From NCBI GenBank assembly GCA_003514385.1, contig DOQR01000004.1:421239-485238 (forward strand): a DNA stretch of 64,000 nt, written 5' to 3'. Each line of letters opens with the position of its first letter. Position 1 is the stretch's first letter. Origin of the DNA: Oscillospiraceae bacterium. GTDB lineage: Bacteria; Bacillota; Clostridia; Oscillospirales; Acutalibacteraceae. The position numbers and the translations under genes were made by a program. Shown here in pieces: positions 9,211 to 17,917 of the stretch. The notes under the pieces are model-generated. The model had not been told where the DNA came from, searched no databases, and worked only from the letters and a program-made list of their open reading frames with translations.

Positions 9211-10380
9211 ATGAAAAATGTCGCGATAATACTTCAGGATCTGCGAAGCGGCGGAAGCGAGCGGTTTGCGAGCAGGCTGTCGCATCTGCTGAGCGAAAAA
9301 TTCAAAGTCTATGTCCTGGTCTTTGACGCGAGCGAGAAGAGATTCGACTGCGCGGGTGAATTCGTTGATTTAAAATTGCCCGCAGGCAAAGGCACGGCAA
9401 AGCGCGCGATTATTATGCTAAAGCGCGCCGCGGCGATAAAAAAATTTGTCAAAGAGCATGATATATGCACTGCGTATTCATTCACCCACGCGCCGAACGA
9501 AGCTCTCGCGCTCTCGGGTGCAAAGTGCGTGAAATATATTTCATGCCGCGACTATGTGCGGCTCATAAAGAGCCCGCAGCTCTATTCATTCGCGCTGCGG
9601 CACGGATGCAATATTCTCTTCAACGCCCTCGAGATGCAGAAAAAATGCGAAGAGATGTTCCCTGGGAATGAAGATAAGCTTTTCACGGCATATAATATCA
9701 TCGACTGCGAAAAAGCCCGCGAGGACGCCAAAGAGGAACTTGACGAAGAATATAAGAAATTCTATGACACGCACAGAGTTATAGCTTTCTCTTCGAGATT
9801 CGTTGAACAGAAATGTCAGTGGGATATGCTAAAAAGCTTTGAGCTGCTGAAAAAAGATATCCCCGACGCGGGGCTGATATTCCTCGGATGCCGCGGCGAA
9901 TACGAAAACGCGGTTCGTGAAATGGCGAAAAAGAGCGAATATTCAAATGATATAGTCTTTGCGGGATTCCAAAAGAATGTGTTCAAATTTGTCTCCCGCG
10001 CGGATGTTTTTGCAATGACTTCTTACTACGAAGGCTTCCCGAACGTCATTGTTGAGGCGTTGGCGGTCGGCACTCCGGCTGTCAGCACGGACTGCACATC
10101 TGGGCCTGCCGAGGTTCTCGCGTCCGGTCGCCCGTTCCTGCCGCACTGCGACAAGATGACAAAAGTCGATTGCGGAATCCTCTGCCCTGTCATGTCCGAT
10201 AGCCCGGACTTTGACTACGGCAACATAAACGACGCCCACCGCGAATACGCGAAGGCACTCAAAACACTGCTGACGGACGGCGAGCTTCGCGCCCGTCTTT
10301 CGGAAAACGGAAAGAAGCGCGCAGACGAGCTGAGCGCAGAAAATATGAAGCAGGTCTATTTCGACCTGACCGACAACTGA
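9211..10380 (+). CDS. Glycosyltransferase, GT-B fold, family 4-like
   Basis: A 389-residue glycosyltransferase. I chose the ATG at 9211 (MKNVAIILQDLRSGGSER), which opens with the first beta strand and the glycine-rich acceptor loop of GT4 enzymes; a start at 9190 would overlap rnhA. The C-terminal domain has AFSSRFVEQKCQWDMLKSF and the E-x7-E donor site in YYEGFPNVIVEALAVGTPAV. Best matched, from memory, to cell-surface polysaccharide or teichoic-acid glycosyltransferases; donor and acceptor cannot be read from sequence. It sits 16 bp upstream of murD, hinting at an envelope role. Confidence 0.85.
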   Translation: MKNVAIILQDLRSGGSERFASRLSHLLSEKFKVYVLVFDASEKRFDCAGEFVDLKLPAGKGTAKRAIIMLKRAAAIKKFVKEHDICTAYSFTHAPNEALALSGAKCVKYISCRDYVRLIKSPQLYSFALRHGCNILFNALEMQKKCEEMFPGNEDKLFTAYNIIDCEKAREDAKEELDEEYKKFYDTHRVIAFSSRFVEQKCQWDMLKSFELLKKDIPDAGLIFLGCRGEYENAVREMAKKSEYSNDIVFAGFQKNVFKFVSRADVFAMTSYYEGFPNVIVEALAVGTPAVSTDCTSGPAEVLASGRPFLPHCDKMTKVDCGILCPVMSDSPDFDYGNINDAHREYAKALKTLLTDGELRARLSENGKKRADELSAENMKQVYFDLTDN

Positions 10381-10396
10381 TTCGGAGGTAACAACA

Positions 10397-11737
10397 ATGA
10401 GCAGATATCTTATAGTCGGCGCGGGGCGCAGCGGAATCAACGCCGCGCAGCTGCTTATCAAAGTCGGCGAGGATTTTATAATCTACGACGGCAACGAGAA
10501 TTTTGACACTGCGGCGGCGTGTGAAAAAATAGGCAGGGATAATATAGAATTTATCCTCGGCGATTTTTCGGGCTTCGCTTTTTCGCGCGTTGACATTTGC
10601 GTAGTAAGCCCCGGCGTATCGCTTGAGACGCCGATAATGAAAGCCGTCAAAGAGCATAATATACCGATCTGGGGCGAGGTCGAGCTTGCCTACAGGCACG
10701 ACAAGGGCACGGTTATCGGCATAACAGGCACAAACGGCAAGACCACGACAACTTCGCTCACCTATGACATAATGAAGCGCCACGCGAAAAAGGCTCTGCT
10801 CGTCGGCAACATCGAGATTCCCTACACCGGATACGCGCTCGAGAGCGACAAGGACAGCGTGACGGTCGCGGAGATAAGCAGCTTCCAGCTTGAAACGATG
10901 GTGACCTTCAAGCCGCACGTCACGGCTATTCTCAATATTACGCCCGACCATCTCGACAGGCACAAGACGCTCGAAAACTACATCGCGATAAAAGAATCGA
11001 TAACCAAGAATCAGGACGGGAACGACTTCTGCGTGCTCAACTACAACGACCCGGTTCTGCGCGAATTCGGCAAGACCCCGCGCTGCAAAGTAATATTCTT
11101 CAGCTCTTCGGAAGAGCTCGAGAGCGGAGTGTTCCTGCGCGGCGATACGATGATAATAAAAGAAAACGGCGTTGAAACGCCCGTCTGCACGACGAAAGAC
11201 ACGAGTCTTGTCGGCATGCACAACTATGAAAATATCATGGCGGCTATCGCGATGACCCATGCAATGGGCGTGCCGCTCGACACCATCCGCCAAGGCATAA
11301 AAGAATTCACGGCGGTCGAGCACAGAATAGAATTCGTCGCCGAGAAGAACGGCGTCAAATACTATAACGACTCGAAGGGCACGAACCCCGACGCGGCGAT
11401 AAAGGCGGTCTACGCCATGCCCTCGCCGACGATCCTCATCGGCGGAGGCTACGACAAGAAGTCGAGCTACGACGAGTGGGTCGCGACATTTGAGGGCAGA
11501 GTCAAGGAGCTTCTGCTCATAGGCAAGACGAAATACGACATTGCCGCCGCCTGTGACAAGGCGGGATTCAAGGCATACAAATTCGTTGATACGCTCGAAG
11601 AAGCGGTCAGCATAGCCGCCGCTGACGCAGAGAGCGGCGACTGCGTACTGCTCTCCCCCGCATGCGCGAGCTGGGATATGTTCAAGTGCTATCAGCAGCG
11701 CGGCGAGATATTCAAGAACTGCGTAAGAGCGTTATAA
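10397..11737 (+). CDS. murD: UDP-N-acetylmuramoylalanine--D-glutamate ligase
   Basis: Adds D-glutamate to UDP-MurNAc-L-Ala in peptidoglycan precursor synthesis. At 446 residues it has normal length. Visible motifs are the N-terminal Rossmann-like VGAGRSGINAA, the ATP loop GITGTNGKTTTT, NITPDHLDRH, GMHNYENIMAA, YYNDSKGTNPDA, and the C-terminal LLSPACASWDMF. A GGAGG site lies 8 bp before the ATG. It is isolated from any dcw-type cluster in this window and ends at a strong terminator. Confidence 0.96.
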   Translation: MSRYLIVGAGRSGINAAQLLIKVGEDFIIYDGNENFDTAAACEKIGRDNIEFILGDFSGFAFSRVDICVVSPGVSLETPIMKAVKEHNIPIWGEVELAYRHDKGTVIGITGTNGKTTTTSLTYDIMKRHAKKALLVGNIEIPYTGYALESDKDSVTVAEISSFQLETMVTFKPHVTAILNITPDHLDRHKTLENYIAIKESITKNQDGNDFCVLNYNDPVLREFGKTPRCKVIFFSSSEELESGVFLRGDTMIIKENGVETPVCTTKDTSLVGMHNYENIMAAIAMTHAMGVPLDTIRQGIKEFTAVEHRIEFVAEKNGVKYYNDSKGTNPDAAIKAVYAMPSPTILIGGGYDKKSSYDEWVATFEGRVKELLLIGKTKYDIAAACDKAGFKAYKFVDTLEEAVSIAAADAESGDCVLLSPACASWDMFKCYQQRGEIFKNCVRAL

Positions 11738-11756
11738 AAGCCATAAATAAAGCGAG

Positions 11757-11784
11757 CCGCCGCGGGATATCCGCGGCGGTTTTG
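11757..11784 (+). terminator. Rho-independent terminator after murD
   Basis: Perfect 9-bp GC-rich stem (CCGCCGCGG / CCGCGGCGG) with a 5-nt loop, followed by TTTT. Confidence 0.9.
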
Positions 11785-11880
11785 TGTTGGAGTGCTCGGC
11801 ATGCGTAATAACTTGGCGTTAGATGTAGCAGTGGTACATCGAGTCGCCGCGCAAAAGAGTTTCGCACCAATTAAAATCGT

Positions 11881-12236
11881 GCAAACTTCGCGGGCGGATG
11901 ATATCCGCCCCTACTTACTTTGAGCGAAGCGAAACCAACCCCTCAGTCGCTTCGCGACAGCTCCCCTGCAGTGGAGCCTATGGCGGTGCTGATTTTGTGC
12001 TTCCAGTGTGAGGTCGGTTTGTAGGGGTCGGCGACCTCGACGACCCTTTGACGCGCAAGCGTCACGGTGTTTTGAGGTAAGTGCAAGTGTAACAATCCCT
12101 CAGTAGCTTTATCCACTATATAGATTTCAAGGGCAGGCGAACGAAGTTCGCCCCTACGGTCGGTAGGATAAATCTTTGCGAAGATTTCATGCCGCTGTCG
12201 CGGCAGCGGTGCGTCGAGTCGCCGCACCCTACAAAC
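11881..12236. repeat. Cluster of dispersed intergenic repeats
   Basis: The 565-bp gap between murD and the glycerophosphodiesterase holds no gene I can support. Instead it carries several repeat modules: 11881-11978 is a second copy of the type A element of 3249-3356; 12021-12050 (GTAGGGGTCGGCGACCTCGA) is an inverted relative of type B; 12135-12160 (GGCGAACGAAGTTCGCCCC) is a short inverted repeat; 12191-12236 is type B (GCGGTGCGTCGAGTCGCCGC then ACCCTACAAA). Type B recurs at 18721, 49996 and 51515. Confidence 0.75.
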
Positions 12237-12255
12237 TGAGCATCAGCAGACAGCA

Positions 12256-12289
12256 AAACCGCCGCAGGCCTTTTGCTCTGCGGCGGTTT
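12256..12289 (-). terminator. Terminator after the glycerophosphodiesterase gene
   Basis: Perfect 12-bp stem (AAACCGCCGCAG / CTGCGGCGGTTT) with T-rich flanks on the minus strand. It can work in both directions, but the minus-strand gene ends 14 bp away. Confidence 0.85.
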
Positions 12290-12302
12290 GATTCCGTTTG
12301 TC

Positions 12303-13079
12303 CTATTTATGCTCGGCGAGGTATCTGTCCACGACGGACTCGACATAATCGGGGCGGTCGGTGATGATACCGTCAACGCCGTTTTCGAGCATCTTGATTA
12401 CATCCTTTTCCTCGTCAACTGTCCATGCGTTGACCTTCATGCCGGCGGCATGGGCGCGCTTGACAAGCGTCTTTGTGGCGAACGCCTTGTGCGGATGCAT
12501 CGCGTCGCAGCCGATCTTCTTCGCAAGGTGCAGAGGCTGGAAGAACCATCTTCTGACTACCTGTCCGTAAATCGGATAGAGATACGCCGTCTTGCACTTG
12601 GGCTCGTACTTCTTCGCCTCAACGAGCATCTTATAGTCGAAGCTCGAAATGAGGAGCTTATCGAAAAGTCCGTATGCCTTGGCAGCGTCTATCGTCTTGC
12701 GGACAATGTCTGCGCGGTCGGTCTTACAGGGCTTTATCTCGATGTTCATGACGCTGAGCTTATCGCTCTTCTGCATGCACTCGAGGTATTCTTCGACGGT
12801 AGGCAGAGTGACGCCGGCGAAGTCCTTGGAGAACTTGCTGCCGAAGTCGAGCTTGCGGATATCCTCAAACATATAGCTGCCGATAGCACCGGTGCCATTG
12901 GACATCTCGTCAACGGTGTCGTTATGGCAGATAACTATATATCCGTCTTTTGTGGAATGGACGTCGGTCTCGGTTCCGTCGGCTCCGAGCTCGATCGCTT
13001 TTTCAAACGCGGGGATCGTGTTCTGCGGGGCATAGCGGTTAGCACCGCGGTGTGCGATTATCTTTGGCTTATTCAACAC
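12303..13079 (-). CDS. Glycerophosphodiester phosphodiesterase
   Basis: Hydrolyses glycerophosphodiesters from lipid turnover to glycerol-3-phosphate and an alcohol. The 258 residues form a single GDPD TIM barrel: HRGANRYAPQNT at residue 9 gives the catalytic His-Arg and Asn, ADGTETDVHSTKDG gives the metal-binding Glu and Asp, VICHNDTVD the second His, and IEIKP the last Glu. The C-terminal NAWTVDEEKD and GVDGIITDRP strands are classic. No signal peptide is seen, so it is cytosolic (UgpQ-like rather than secreted GlpQ). Single-gene unit with its own terminator. Confidence 0.93.
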   Translation of the reverse strand: MLNKPKIIAHRGANRYAPQNTIPAFEKAIELGADGTETDVHSTKDGYIVICHNDTVDEMSNGTGAIGSYMFEDIRKLDFGSKFSKDFAGVTLPTVEEYLECMQKSDKLSVMNIEIKPCKTDRADIVRKTIDAAKAYGLFDKLLISSFDYKMLVEAKKYEPKCKTAYLYPIYGQVVRRWFFQPLHLAKKIGCDAMHPHKAFATKTLVKRAHAAGMKVNAWTVDEEKDVIKMLENGVDGIITDRPDYVESVVDRYLAEHK

Positions 13080-13204
13080 TGTTCACCTCTGAAAAATTTC
13101 TGAGGACATTATAGCACTTCGCCGCTGAAAATTCAACAGGAATGTGATAATGCTGAAATAATTATTAAATTTCTGCTTTTATTGTACCTAAGTCCAAAAC
13201 GCTG

Positions 13205-13233
13205 TTGCAAGCTATTAATATTTTTGCTATAAT
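13205..13233 (+). promoter_or_regulatory. Sigma-A promoter for the symporter operon
   Basis: -35 TTGCAA, 17-bp spacer, -10 TATAAT. It predicts a leader of about 117 nt before the start at 13357. A hairpin (CCCGAT ... ATCGGG) lies at about 13268-13294 in that leader; it has no adjacent U-run, so I do not call it an attenuator. Confidence 0.8.
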
Positions 13234-13356
13234 GATAAGAGCTTTTATGCAAATTGTCGATGCTTCCCGATTGAATTTTTTTCATATCGGGGGGCTAAAA
13301 CAACTGTCTGCGGGCGTATTTTCCCTGCTTCGCCGCGGACCTGAAGGAGTGTTGAA

Positions 13357-15903
13357 ATGGGAAAGAGTAATCTCAAGGAAAAGGTCAGCACGACATGGAA
13401 CAATGTCGTACTGCACTGGAAAACACCCGCCTTGGGCAAATATGTCTCCTACAAAGAGATAATTGCCTACGGCGTCGGAGGAATGGGCGTTCAGTTCGTC
13501 ATGTTCTTCTGCTCGCTCATCGCGCTTTCCGCAACGAGCTTCCTTGTCGGAAACACGATAGGCATCAAGCCGATGCACTTGCAGTATATGGCGGTCGCAT
13601 CGACTATTATCGGCTTCGGAATCACTATCGGACGCTCTTACATAATCGACAGCGCCCGCTTCAAATCCGGAAAATTCCGTCCCTGGCTTGCGATAACCGG
13701 TATTCCCACCGTTATTATAGCGGTCGTGTTCGTCTGGCTGCCATATGAGACGATGTCGTATATGCAGAAAGTCATTGCGGTTTTCCTCTGCTATAACCTT
13801 CTGCAGTGCTTCTATCCGTTCTTCCAGCAGGCATACACAGACCTTGCAAACGTCATATCGCCCAACTCCCATGAGCGTACCGATATCGTTTCGGTCTCGT
13901 CGATCATCTACTCCATGGCGCCGTCCCTCACGGGTCTTTTCGTGCCGATGCTCTCGACGCTCACCGGCGGTCTGAACTCCATCACCACCTACCGTATAAT
14001 TCATCCCATCGTTGCCATAGTAGGACTTCTTCTGTCCTATATTGCATACGCCGGAACGAGAGAGAGAATAATCGTGGCGGAGAGCCACGTTACCCAGTTC
14101 AAATTCTCCGACGCATTCCGCGCCGTTGCAAAGAACAAATATTTCTGGATAACCTCCCTTGCAGGCTGGCTCGGCTTCCTTGAGGGCGCAGTCGACGTTA
14201 TCGTCGGCTGGACATTTATATATGCCTACCCCGACAGAATGGGTCTTTACGGAGTCGCAACAACGCTCATCGGCAACGCGGCGCTCTGGGCAATGCTCAT
14301 CTGTCCGATAGCGATAAGAGTCCTCGGCAAGAGAAACCTGCTTATCTGGTGCAATGTTACAAACGTCGTGCTCATCGGACTGCTCTATCCCCTTTACAAC
14401 AACATCCCCGCTCTGATAATTCTCTATTATCTCAACAGATTCGTCAATTCTTTCGCCATAGTCTACACCCCGGGAATCAACGCCGACATGCGTGACTATC
14501 AGCAGTATTTCACCGGCGAGCGCATAGACGGAATGTTCGGCGCGGTCGGCATAATCGGCTCGTTCATCGGAATGTTCACCGGCATGGTGCTCCCGACCAT
14601 CTATCAGATGCTCGGCCTTGAGGACAACTACGACGTGCTCGAAGTCGCTTCGTTCAGAGAGGATATGTTCGACGTGCTCATCATCGCCGCAGCTATCGGC
14701 GCGGCGCTCAACTTCGTCCCCTACCTCTTCTACGATCTGACCGAGACCAAGCAGCGCGGCATAGTCAAGGTGCTCAAGATACGCGCGATGTTCGAGGACT
14801 ACGGCAACGGTATTCTCCGCGACGAGAGCATCGTTGAAGCCATAGACATAATCGACGAAGCAAATCTCCTCTACAAAGACAGAACCCTCATGACCACAAA
14901 GGACGACATCAAGAAGGCAGAGAGACTGCCCGCGAGAACGCCCGAGGAAAAAGAGTTCAAGAAGAACGAAATCAAGCGACTGAAAGCCGCTTACAAAGAA
15001 TTCAACACTCAGAACCGCGGCATAAAGAAAGACCGCATAAATCAGGCAAAGGCCATGCCCAAGAGCACCGACGCCGAGAAGGCGGCGAGAAAAGCCGAGA
15101 AGGCGGCGAGAAAAGCTGCAATAAAGGCCGCGAAGGCTATGCCAAAGGACACCGACGCCGAGAAGGCGGCGAGAAAAGCCGCGATAAATACAGCGAAGGC
15201 CATGCCCAAGAGCACCGACGCCGAGAAGGCGGCGAGAAAAGCCGCGATAAAGGCCGCGAAGAAAGAGAACAGAGAGCTCAACAAGCTCAATGCGGACATC
15301 TCCGTGTGCGATTTCATCATCGACGAGATGAACAAATACAACACCCTGCGTATCCAAAAGCAGGTCGAGCGTTCCCGAGCGCTTGAGGCTGCCGGATACA
15401 ACGGAATATTCTACTACAGCAAAGAGGACATGGCTGAAGCCAAGGCTCTGCCGAAGTCCACTCACGAGGAGCGCGAGATTCGCAGCGACGCCATAACCCG
15501 CGCCCGCGCGCTCAAGAACGCCAGAAAGGCAATGATAAAGTTCTACGGCTCGCCCGAAAATATCGTCGAGCCTTCAGGCGATGCGTTCAAGGCCGCAGAG
15601 GCTCTGCCGGACGACACCTTCACGCATCAGCTAGAAAAGAAGAGAACCGTCAAGAAGCTCGTCAACGAGAAGTCGAAGTACATCAGAAGCGTCAAGCCTC
15701 TTCTCGACGCAAGACGCCAGCTGACGGAAAAAGAGAATTATGCGCATCTTGACGATATACGCGCAAGATACGCTGACGCAAAAGCGAACACCGACGCCGA
15801 GTACGAGGCGCGCAGAGTCGAGATTGAGAGACTCGAAGAGGAGCGCAAGGCAGACCTCGAGCGCAGGAAGCAGGAGCGCCTGGCAAAGAAGAACGGAAAG
15901 TGA
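13357..15903 (+). CDS. GPH-family sugar:cation symporter homologue with long charged repeat tail
   Basis: An 848-residue membrane protein. Residues about 25-465 form a major-facilitator domain like the glycoside-pentoside-hexuronide:cation symporters (MelB type), with segments such as KEIIAYGVGGMGVQFVM, DSARFKSGKFRPWL and FTGERIDGMFGAVG. Substrate cannot be assigned. Unlike usual members (about 450-480 residues), it continues for some 370 residues of Lys/Ala/Glu-rich, predicted helical sequence, with at least six degenerate copies of a motif like A-K-x-L/M-P-x-x-T-x-E-E/K. The tail should be cytoplasmic. The GAAGGAGTG site fits the ATG at 13357. A lipoprotein and an S51 peptidase follow closely. 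Confidence 0.85.
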   Translation: MGKSNLKEKVSTTWNNVVLHWKTPALGKYVSYKEIIAYGVGGMGVQFVMFFCSLIALSATSFLVGNTIGIKPMHLQYMAVASTIIGFGITIGRSYIIDSARFKSGKFRPWLAITGIPTVIIAVVFVWLPYETMSYMQKVIAVFLCYNLLQCFYPFFQQAYTDLANVISPNSHERTDIVSVSSIIYSMAPSLTGLFVPMLSTLTGGLNSITTYRIIHPIVAIVGLLLSYIAYAGTRERIIVAESHVTQFKFSDAFRAVAKNKYFWITSLAGWLGFLEGAVDVIVGWTFIYAYPDRMGLYGVATTLIGNAALWAMLICPIAIRVLGKRNLLIWCNVTNVVLIGLLYPLYNNIPALIILYYLNRFVNSFAIVYTPGINADMRDYQQYFTGERIDGMFGAVGIIGSFIGMFTGMVLPTIYQMLGLEDNYDVLEVASFREDMFDVLIIAAAIGAALNFVPYLFYDLTETKQRGIVKVLKIRAMFEDYGNGILRDESIVEAIDIIDEANLLYKDRTLMTTKDDIKKAERLPARTPEEKEFKKNEIKRLKAAYKEFNTQNRGIKKDRINQAKAMPKSTDAEKAARKAEKAARKAAIKAAKAMPKDTDAEKAARKAAINTAKAMPKSTDAEKAARKAAIKAAKKENRELNKLNADISVCDFIIDEMNKYNTLRIQKQVERSRALEAAGYNGIFYYSKEDMAEAKALPKSTHEEREIRSDAITRARALKNARKAMIKFYGSPENIVEPSGDAFKAAEALPDDTFTHQLEKKRTVKKLVNEKSKYIRSVKPLLDARRQLTEKENYAHLDDIRARYADAKANTDAEYEARRVEIERLEEERKADLERRKQERLAKKNGK
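15046..15261 (+). repeat. In-gene repeats encoding AKAMPKSTDAEKAARKA units
   Basis: Three near-identical units of roughly 60-75 bp lie inside the symporter gene, each encoding A-K-A-M-P-K-(S/D)-T-D-A-E-K-A-A-R-K-A. The first unit contains an extra internal A-E-K-A-A-R-K duplication. Diverged copies sit outside (about residues 523, 690 and 748). They are in frame and of one codon style, so this is a coding expansion, not a CRISPR or satellite. Confidence 0.85.
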
Positions 15904-15913
15904 GGAACAGACG

Positions 15914-16978
15914 ATGAAAAAATTCAGTAAAATAGCAGCCGTTGTTGCGCTGATGCTCGTTGTCTGCCTCTCTTTCACAGGCTGCGGCAATCTCGGCAAC
16001 GCGATAATCTCCGCCCTCTCCCTCGATGTCACGGTCGACGACCCGGCGCTCATCAAGGTTGAGGATATACTCGACAAGACCGTCAAGACGGAATCCGTCA
16101 AGAGCGGCGACTTCACCTATACATTATATACCGACAACACCGCCTGCATCACGGGCTACACAGGGAGCAACCCCGTTGTTTCCATTCCCGCGGAGATAGA
16201 CGGCGCAAAGGTAGTCGGTCTCGAGAACAAGGCTCTCAAGAGCAGCAGCACGCTCAAGGAGCTCATACTCCCCGACTCGATCGAGGCAATCGGCAACTAT
16301 GCCGCGATGTACTGCGACAGTCTTGAGAAAGTAACCATCGGCAAGAACATCAAGCACATCGGCATCAGCGCGTTCGAGGGCTCGCAGGAGAACGCCTACA
16401 CCGGAAAGAGCAAGCTTACGACCGTTGTTTTCAACGGCGCGCCCAAGACTATATCCGAAAAGGCTTTCTACTTCTGCTCCGCGCTGACCGAAATAGTCCT
16501 GCCCGAAGGCGTTGAGACCATCGGCGACTGGGCGTTTGCGAAGTGCTTCAGCGCAAAGAAGATAATTATCCCCGAGGGCGTCACTCAAATTGACGACCAC
16601 GCGTTCCTCAAGTGCACCGGAGCGGTCGAGATATCGATTCCCGGCACGGTTGAGAGCATTGCGGTGAGCGCATTCTACCGCTGCTCCTCTCTCGAGAAGC
16701 TCACCATCGGCGAGGGAGTCAAAAAGCTCGAAAAGGGCGCGTTTGAAGAGTGCAAATCGCTCAAGACAGTCGTCCTGCCCGAGAGCATGGAAGAGCTCGG
16801 CAAATATGCGTTCTACAACTGCACCGGACTCGACGAGATAACCATTCACTCCGGAGTTACCGTATTCGGCGGCGAGATATTCAAGGATGTCGGCAAGCTC
16901 ACGATTTCGACCGAGAGCGGAAGCGACGCCGAGAAATACGCGCAGGACAATGGCTTTGATGTTGCCGTTATCGGCTGA
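15914..16978 (+). CDS. BspA-type leucine-rich-repeat lipoprotein
   Basis: A 354-residue predicted lipoprotein. I start it at the ATG at 15914, 10 bp past the symporter stop, with GAGGAACAG upstream; the open frame extends further up only inside the symporter gene. MKKFSKIAAVVALMLVVC and the lipobox FTGC give export and lipid anchoring near residue 24. From about residue 110 run BspA/TpLRR (LRR_5) repeats of roughly 23 residues, for example LPDSIEAIGNYAAMYCDSL and IPEGVTQIDDHAFLKC. Such repeats usually mediate binding to host or matrix proteins. The function here is not known. Confidence 0.88.
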   Translation: MKKFSKIAAVVALMLVVCLSFTGCGNLGNAIISALSLDVTVDDPALIKVEDILDKTVKTESVKSGDFTYTLYTDNTACITGYTGSNPVVSIPAEIDGAKVVGLENKALKSSSTLKELILPDSIEAIGNYAAMYCDSLEKVTIGKNIKHIGISAFEGSQENAYTGKSKLTTVVFNGAPKTISEKAFYFCSALTEIVLPEGVETIGDWAFAKCFSAKKIIIPEGVTQIDDHAFLKCTGAVEISIPGTVESIAVSAFYRCSSLEKLTIGEGVKKLEKGAFEECKSLKTVVLPESMEELGKYAFYNCTGLDEITIHSGVTVFGGEIFKDVGKLTISTESGSDAEKYAQDNGFDVAVIG

Positions 16979-16988
16979 CGGAGGACGA

Positions 16989-17684
16989 ATGGGAACGATA
17001 ATCGCACTCGGCGGCGGCCGTTATGACGACGGCGAGGTCATGCCGATATTTGAAAGAATAGTCCGCGAATCGGGCAAAAAAAATCCTCATGTCGTGTTCC
17101 TGCCGACTGCCGGGCACGACGACACCGAGGGCGACGAGCCCATATGGGAGAGCTTCGAAAAGCTCGGATGCACGGTTGAGACGCTCAAGCTGACCGACCC
17201 CGCGAACACCCGCGAGCACATATATGATACGCTTGTGAGCACGGACATTGTCTACGCCGGCGGCGGAAACCTCGAGTTCATGATGAACACATTCAAGGCG
17301 ACCGGCGCGGACGAGGCGCTCAGAGAAGCGTATAAACGCGGAAAAGTCCTTTCGGGGCTCAGCTCCGGCGCGATGTGCTGGTTCGACATGGGATATGACG
17401 ACTGCGGCGAAAACGGCAGCTTCATGTTCATCGACTGCATCGGACTTCTCCCCTACTGCTACTGCCCGCACTTCATCAGCGAACGCTGGCAGAGCTTCGG
17501 GACGGCCGTAATAGGCTGCCGCGTCTCGGGCATCGGAGCCGAGGACGGCGCGGCGCTCATATTCAAAGACGGTCATTTCTCCGCCATGTGCGGAAACGAC
17601 GGCGGAAGCGTGTTCTATTTTGACAAGGACAACGGCTTTGCAAAGAGCGACATAACCGAGGATGCGTCGGCGCTGGATATATAA
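16989..17684 (+). CDS. Peptidase E-like (S51) protein
   Basis: A 231-residue member of the S51 family (dipeptidase E / cyanophycinase type; these enzymes act on Asp-containing peptides). The start is the ATG at 16989 (MGTIIALGGGRYDDGEVMPI), 10 bp after the lipoprotein stop and with GGAGGACGA upstream. Motifs: GHDDTEGDE, VYAGGGNLEFM, and the nucleophile elbow GLSSGAMCWF with the catalytic Ser. No signal peptide, so cytosolic. It is the last gene of the symporter-lipoprotein-peptidase unit. Exact substrate unknown. Confidence 0.85.
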   Translation: MGTIIALGGGRYDDGEVMPIFERIVRESGKKNPHVVFLPTAGHDDTEGDEPIWESFEKLGCTVETLKLTDPANTREHIYDTLVSTDIVYAGGGNLEFMMNTFKATGADEALREAYKRGKVLSGLSSGAMCWFDMGYDDCGENGSFMFIDCIGLLPYCYCPHFISERWQSFGTAVIGCRVSGIGAEDGAALIFKDGHFSAMCGNDGGSVFYFDKDNGFAKSDITEDASALDI

Positions 17685-17692
17685 AAATCATG

Positions 17693-17731
17693 CAGGGAAA
17701 ACGGATGATATCTGTTTCCCCTGTTTTTTAT
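17693..17731 (+). terminator. Terminator after the S51 peptidase gene
   Basis: CAGGGAAAAC / GTTTCCCCTG stem with one weak pair, 11-nt loop, then TTTTTT. Confidence 0.85.
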
Positions 17732-17810
17732 TGGGGTATCTATAAGCCTGTAATTCCGGCACACGGTTTAATAACGAACTTGCCTAAATCTGCTGAATAT
17801 GATATGATTT

Positions 17811-17860
17811 TGTATCGGCTATGCCGATAGCGGACAGCCGCAAGGGCTGTCCCTACGGGA
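17811..17860. repeat. Dispersed intergenic repeat (type C)
   Basis: Reads TGTATCGGCTATGCCGATAG then GGACAGCCGCAAGGGCTGTCC and CTACGG. A close relative lies at 51436-51484. The inner part is an inverted repeat. Confidence 0.7.
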
Positions 17861-17917
17861 TATACGAGCTATAGTCATTGCTGAATATTCGATTTAGTTG
17901 CAATATGGAGGACAATT

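Noticed and set aside
12021..12236. A short gene in the gap between murD and the glycerophosphodiesterase
   Set aside because: Open frames there are built from repeat modules and lack ribosome sites.
15046..15261. Direct repeats as a possible CRISPR array
   Set aside because: They are in frame inside a gene, without unique spacers or cas genes.
13282..15465. A 727-codon open frame on the minus strand opposite the symporter gene
   Set aside because: It is the mirror of a strongly codon-biased gene, with no ribosome site and a low-complexity, His/Asp-rich product that matches nothing. The plus-strand gene explains the openness.
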